Source: JAXMAO01 sp046350375 (lineage in GTDB: Bacteria; Planctomycetota; Phycisphaerae; UBA1845; UTPLA1). From it: 64,000 nt of DNA. The translations under genes were made by a program, and so were the position numbers. The stretch lies in assembly GCA_046350375.1 (NCBI GenBank), contig JAXMAO010000008.1, positions 1-64,000 on the forward strand, written 5' to 3'. Below are positions 62,098 through 64,000 of this stretch, piece after piece; the first letter of the stretch is position 1; each line of letters opens with the position of its first letter. Below the pieces are notes generated by a model. That model saw nothing but the letters and a program-made list of their open reading frames with translations. It was not told the origin of the DNA and searched no databases.

Positions 62098-63054
62098 TTA
62101 TTCGGCGCGGCGGGCGGCGTCGATTGAGGCCGGCGAAAGCGCGTCGGAGAGCGCCTGAAGAAACGTCTGCCGCAGGGCGCGCGGCGCCAGCGCCACGCTG
62201 AAGTGGCTGCAATTCAGCTCGTGGCGGCGGACGTCGGGTCGCGTGGTCCACCAGGCCCGCAGCGCGGCGATGTCGACCATGGTGTCGTTTCGGCCGTTGA
62301 CCATGACGACCGATCCGCCGGCGCGACCGACGGCGCGATCCACGTCAACCTGCGGCGCCAGCTGCGTCGCCGAGACGCGCTGCCGGAACCGTGCGTGCAC
62401 CAGCCGCGTGAATGACGACGCGAGCAGCATTCGCGAGAGGAAAGGCGTCGCCAGCAGGGCGACGTTGGCGCTGAAGCGCGGCTCGAACGTGGATTCGACC
62501 AGCGTCACGATGCCGCCGAGGCTGATGCCCGACAGCACCCGGTGCGGATACTGGTTGGCAAAGCGGTCGGCGATTGTCTTGGCGACGACCACGCTGGCGG
62601 CGATCAGCTCCTCGAAGCCCTCGATCCGCCGCAGCCGGCGGCGCAGGTCGCGCCGGCCCGGCACGTGGCCCAGGCCGGCCAGGCAGATGCGATCGGCGGC
62701 TAACGCGGCCGATCCGTGCGCCAGGAAGTATCGATAGCTGCCGCCGGGCGGGCGTTCGGCCAGGCCGTGGTGATAGACGATCAGCCGGCCGTTGTGGGCG
62801 ACGCGTTCGTGGAGAAACAGCAGCTCGTGCCGGGCGCCGTCGAGGTGCACGTGGGCGCGGTAGTCGACCTGCGGGCCATGCTCGGCGATGCGCTCCAGCT
62901 CGCAGGACGCACCGCGCCAGCGCTGGATGCGGTCGGCAAGCTGGCCGGACGGCGCGGCGTCGCTGTCGCTCAGCAGGTCTCGGCCGCGAAACGCCAGCGC
63001 GGTAATAACCAGGTGATCGAGGGCCCGCGCCAGCAGGCCCGCGAGGAAATTCAT
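62098..63054 (-). CDS. alpha/beta hydrolase
   Basis: The protein has 318 residues. The nucleophile elbow is VLSGISLGGIVTL, the acid probably Asp in VVMVNGRNDTMVD and the base His in LNCSHFSVALAP. An oxyanion-region strand RLIVYHHGLAE precedes the elbow. The N-terminus (MNFLAGLLARALDHLVITALAF) is moderately hydrophobic and could be a membrane-associated helix. Its start overlaps the rlmN stop by ATGA, and tilS begins 41 bases later. Substrate unknown. Confidence 0.8.
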   Translation of the reverse strand: MNFLAGLLARALDHLVITALAFRGRDLLSDSDAAPSGQLADRIQRWRGASCELERIAEHGPQVDYRAHVHLDGARHELLFLHERVAHNGRLIVYHHGLAERPPGGSYRYFLAHGSAALAADRICLAGLGHVPGRRDLRRRLRRIEGFEELIAASVVVAKTIADRFANQYPHRVLSGISLGGIVTLVESTFEPRFSANVALLATPFLSRMLLASSFTRLVHARFRQRVSATQLAPQVDVDRAVGRAGGSVVMVNGRNDTMVDIAALRAWWTTRPDVRRHELNCSHFSVALAPRALRQTFLQALSDALSPASIDAARRAE

Positions 63055-64000
63055 GCCCGGTCCCGCGGCGCGGCCGACAGCGTCAGCGGGACGACCGGGT
63101 CGGCGCGCTCGCGGCGGCGGAGCTGACCACAGGCGGCGTCGATCTCCAGCCCGCGCGAGCGGCGCAGGTGGGCGTTGATGCCGGCCTGGCGCAGCACGGA
63201 CTGAAAGGCCTGAGAGTCGCGGCTTTCGGGCCGGCGGTAGGGCAGCCCGGCGACCGGGTTGTAGCGGATGAGGTTGACGTTGCAGCGAAGCTGCTTCGCG
63301 ACGCGGGCAAGCTGGCGCGCGTGGACCGGCTGGTCGTTGACGCCGCCGAGCAGGATGTATTCGAGCGTGATCTCGCGCCCGGTGCGGTCGAAGTAATGCC
63401 GGCAGGCGGACAGGATGTCGTCGAGCGGAATCTTCCCGGCCCAGGGGATCAGCTCGTGCCGCAGTGCGTCGGACGGCGCGTGCAGCGACAGCGCGAGGTT
63501 GATCTGCAACCCTTCGTCGGCCAGCCGGCGGATCTGCTTGGGCAGGCCGACCGTGCTGAGCGTGATCTTGCGGGCGCCAATGTGCGGGCCCCACTCGGCG
63601 TTGATGATTCGCAGCGCCGCCAGCACCTCGTCGTAGTTGGCCAGCGGCTCGCCCGAGCCCATGAGCACGATGTTGCCGAGGCGCGTTGCGGCGTCGCCGT
63701 CGGCCGCGGGCGACTCGCACAGCCGGCGGATGCGCTGCACCTGTTCGACGATTTCGCCGGCCGCGAGGTTGCGCTCCACGCCGTCCAGGCCGCTCGCACA
63801 GAACTTGCAGCCGACCGGGCAGCCGACCTGCGACGAGATGCAGGCGGTGCGGCGGTCGTCGTCGGGAATGAGGACGCACTCGCTGGTGGCGCCGTCGGGC
63901 CAGGCGAGCAGCAGCTTGGTGGTGCCGTCGGCGGCGGAAGCGACGCGCAGGTCGCGGGCGGTGACGATGTCGAACTCGGCGGCGAGGCGGTCGCGCAGGC
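63051..64000 (-). CDS. rlmN: 23S rRNA (adenine2503-C2)-methyltransferase RlmN (N-terminus beyond window)
   Basis: The gene runs off the window at 64000. The visible 316 residues carry the radical SAM motif CPVGCKFC (C-x3-C-x2-C), the preceding TACISSQVGC with the conserved QVGC, MGSGEPLANYDEVLAAL, ALSLHAPSDALRHELIPW, EYILLGGVNDQPVHARQL, NLIRYNPVAGLPYRRP, and a C-terminal GLEIDAACGQLR that holds the methyl-bearing cysteine. The enzyme methylates A2503 of 23S rRNA and A37 of some tRNAs. It is the promoter-proximal known gene of the packed minus-strand cluster. Confidence 0.95.
   Translation of the reverse strand, partial: LRDRLAAEFDIVTARDLRVASAADGTTKLLLAWPDGATSECVLIPDDDRRTACISSQVGCPVGCKFCASGLDGVERNLAAGEIVEQVQRIRRLCESPAADGDAATRLGNIVLMGSGEPLANYDEVLAALRIINAEWGPHIGARKITLSTVGLPKQIRRLADEGLQINLALSLHAPSDALRHELIPWAGKIPLDDILSACRHYFDRTGREITLEYILLGGVNDQPVHARQLARVAKQLRCNVNLIRYNPVAGLPYRRPESRDSQAFQSVLRQAGINAHLRRSRGLEIDAACGQLRRRERADPVVPLTLSAAPRDRA

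Overview
The window is about 64 kb of high-GC bacterial DNA and looks like a planctomycete, probably Phycisphaerae-like. The 16S rRNA gene has the planctomycete-type EUB338-II probe site with one difference. It stands alone, without tRNA, 23S or 5S genes next to it. Other support comes from secreted proteins with HAF repeats and PEP-CTERM-like tails, dockerin-like EF-hand tails, ECF sigma factors beside large Ser/Thr kinases, and many lineage-type hypothetical membrane proteins. No phage, plasmid, CRISPR or tRNA was recognised.

Layout. 1-3402: two HAF-repeat surface proteins flank a junction (about position 441) where the 5' end of a CoA-transferase gene meets a truncated secreted-protein gene head to head; a P-loop protein follows. 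3403-5649: rRNA promoter, leader and 16S. 5983-9997: a small membrane protein, then menG/ubiE, a membrane TPR-like protein and ubiX. 9994-13297 (minus): a split MacAB-type exporter. 13384-17165: lipoprotein, transaldolase, DEAD-box helicase (with DEVD) and a CBM9-like protein. 16357-19347 holds two kinds of short hairpin repeat around and inside purH. 19364-21113: a disrupted PQQ-propeller gene. 21676-24019: a coiled-coil membrane protein, a 56-residue membrane protein and mreB. 24034-28562: an ABC-2 exporter, a secreted amidohydrolase and a frameshifted queG. 28640-32859: a hypothetical protein, sppA and a PEP-CTERM trypsin-like protease.

33009-42143 is a regulatory block: an ECF sigma factor divergent from a TPR kinase, a second membrane kinase with a degenerate active site and a frameshift, then a sigma / anti-sigma-like / lipoprotein operon with ATGA overlaps. 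42288-47528: two glycosyltransferases, an SGNH hydrolase, a DUF1015 protein and a truncated hemoglobin. 47579-51479 (minus): a secreted DMFase-like protein and a badly disrupted FG-GAP/TSP3/dockerin gene. 51524-56057: nadA, a hypothetical protein and a zinc carboxypeptidase with dockerin. 56073-64000 (minus): a tightly packed run rlmN, alpha/beta hydrolase, tilS, membrane glycosyltransferase (frameshifted) and a giant AsmA-like protein.

At least five loci (PQQ propeller, queG, kinase 2, FG-GAP protein, membrane glycosyltransferase) are broken by single-base frame changes. This may be real decay or uncorrected sequencing error; the sequence alone cannot decide. I see no clearly recognisable new defence or mobile system. 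The most unusual signals are the two GAA-loop hairpin repeat families (one copy read in frame inside purH), the degenerate kinase in the sigma block, the mreB-linked coiled-coil/micro-membrane-protein pair, and the use of CTAG as a shared stop for convergent genes.
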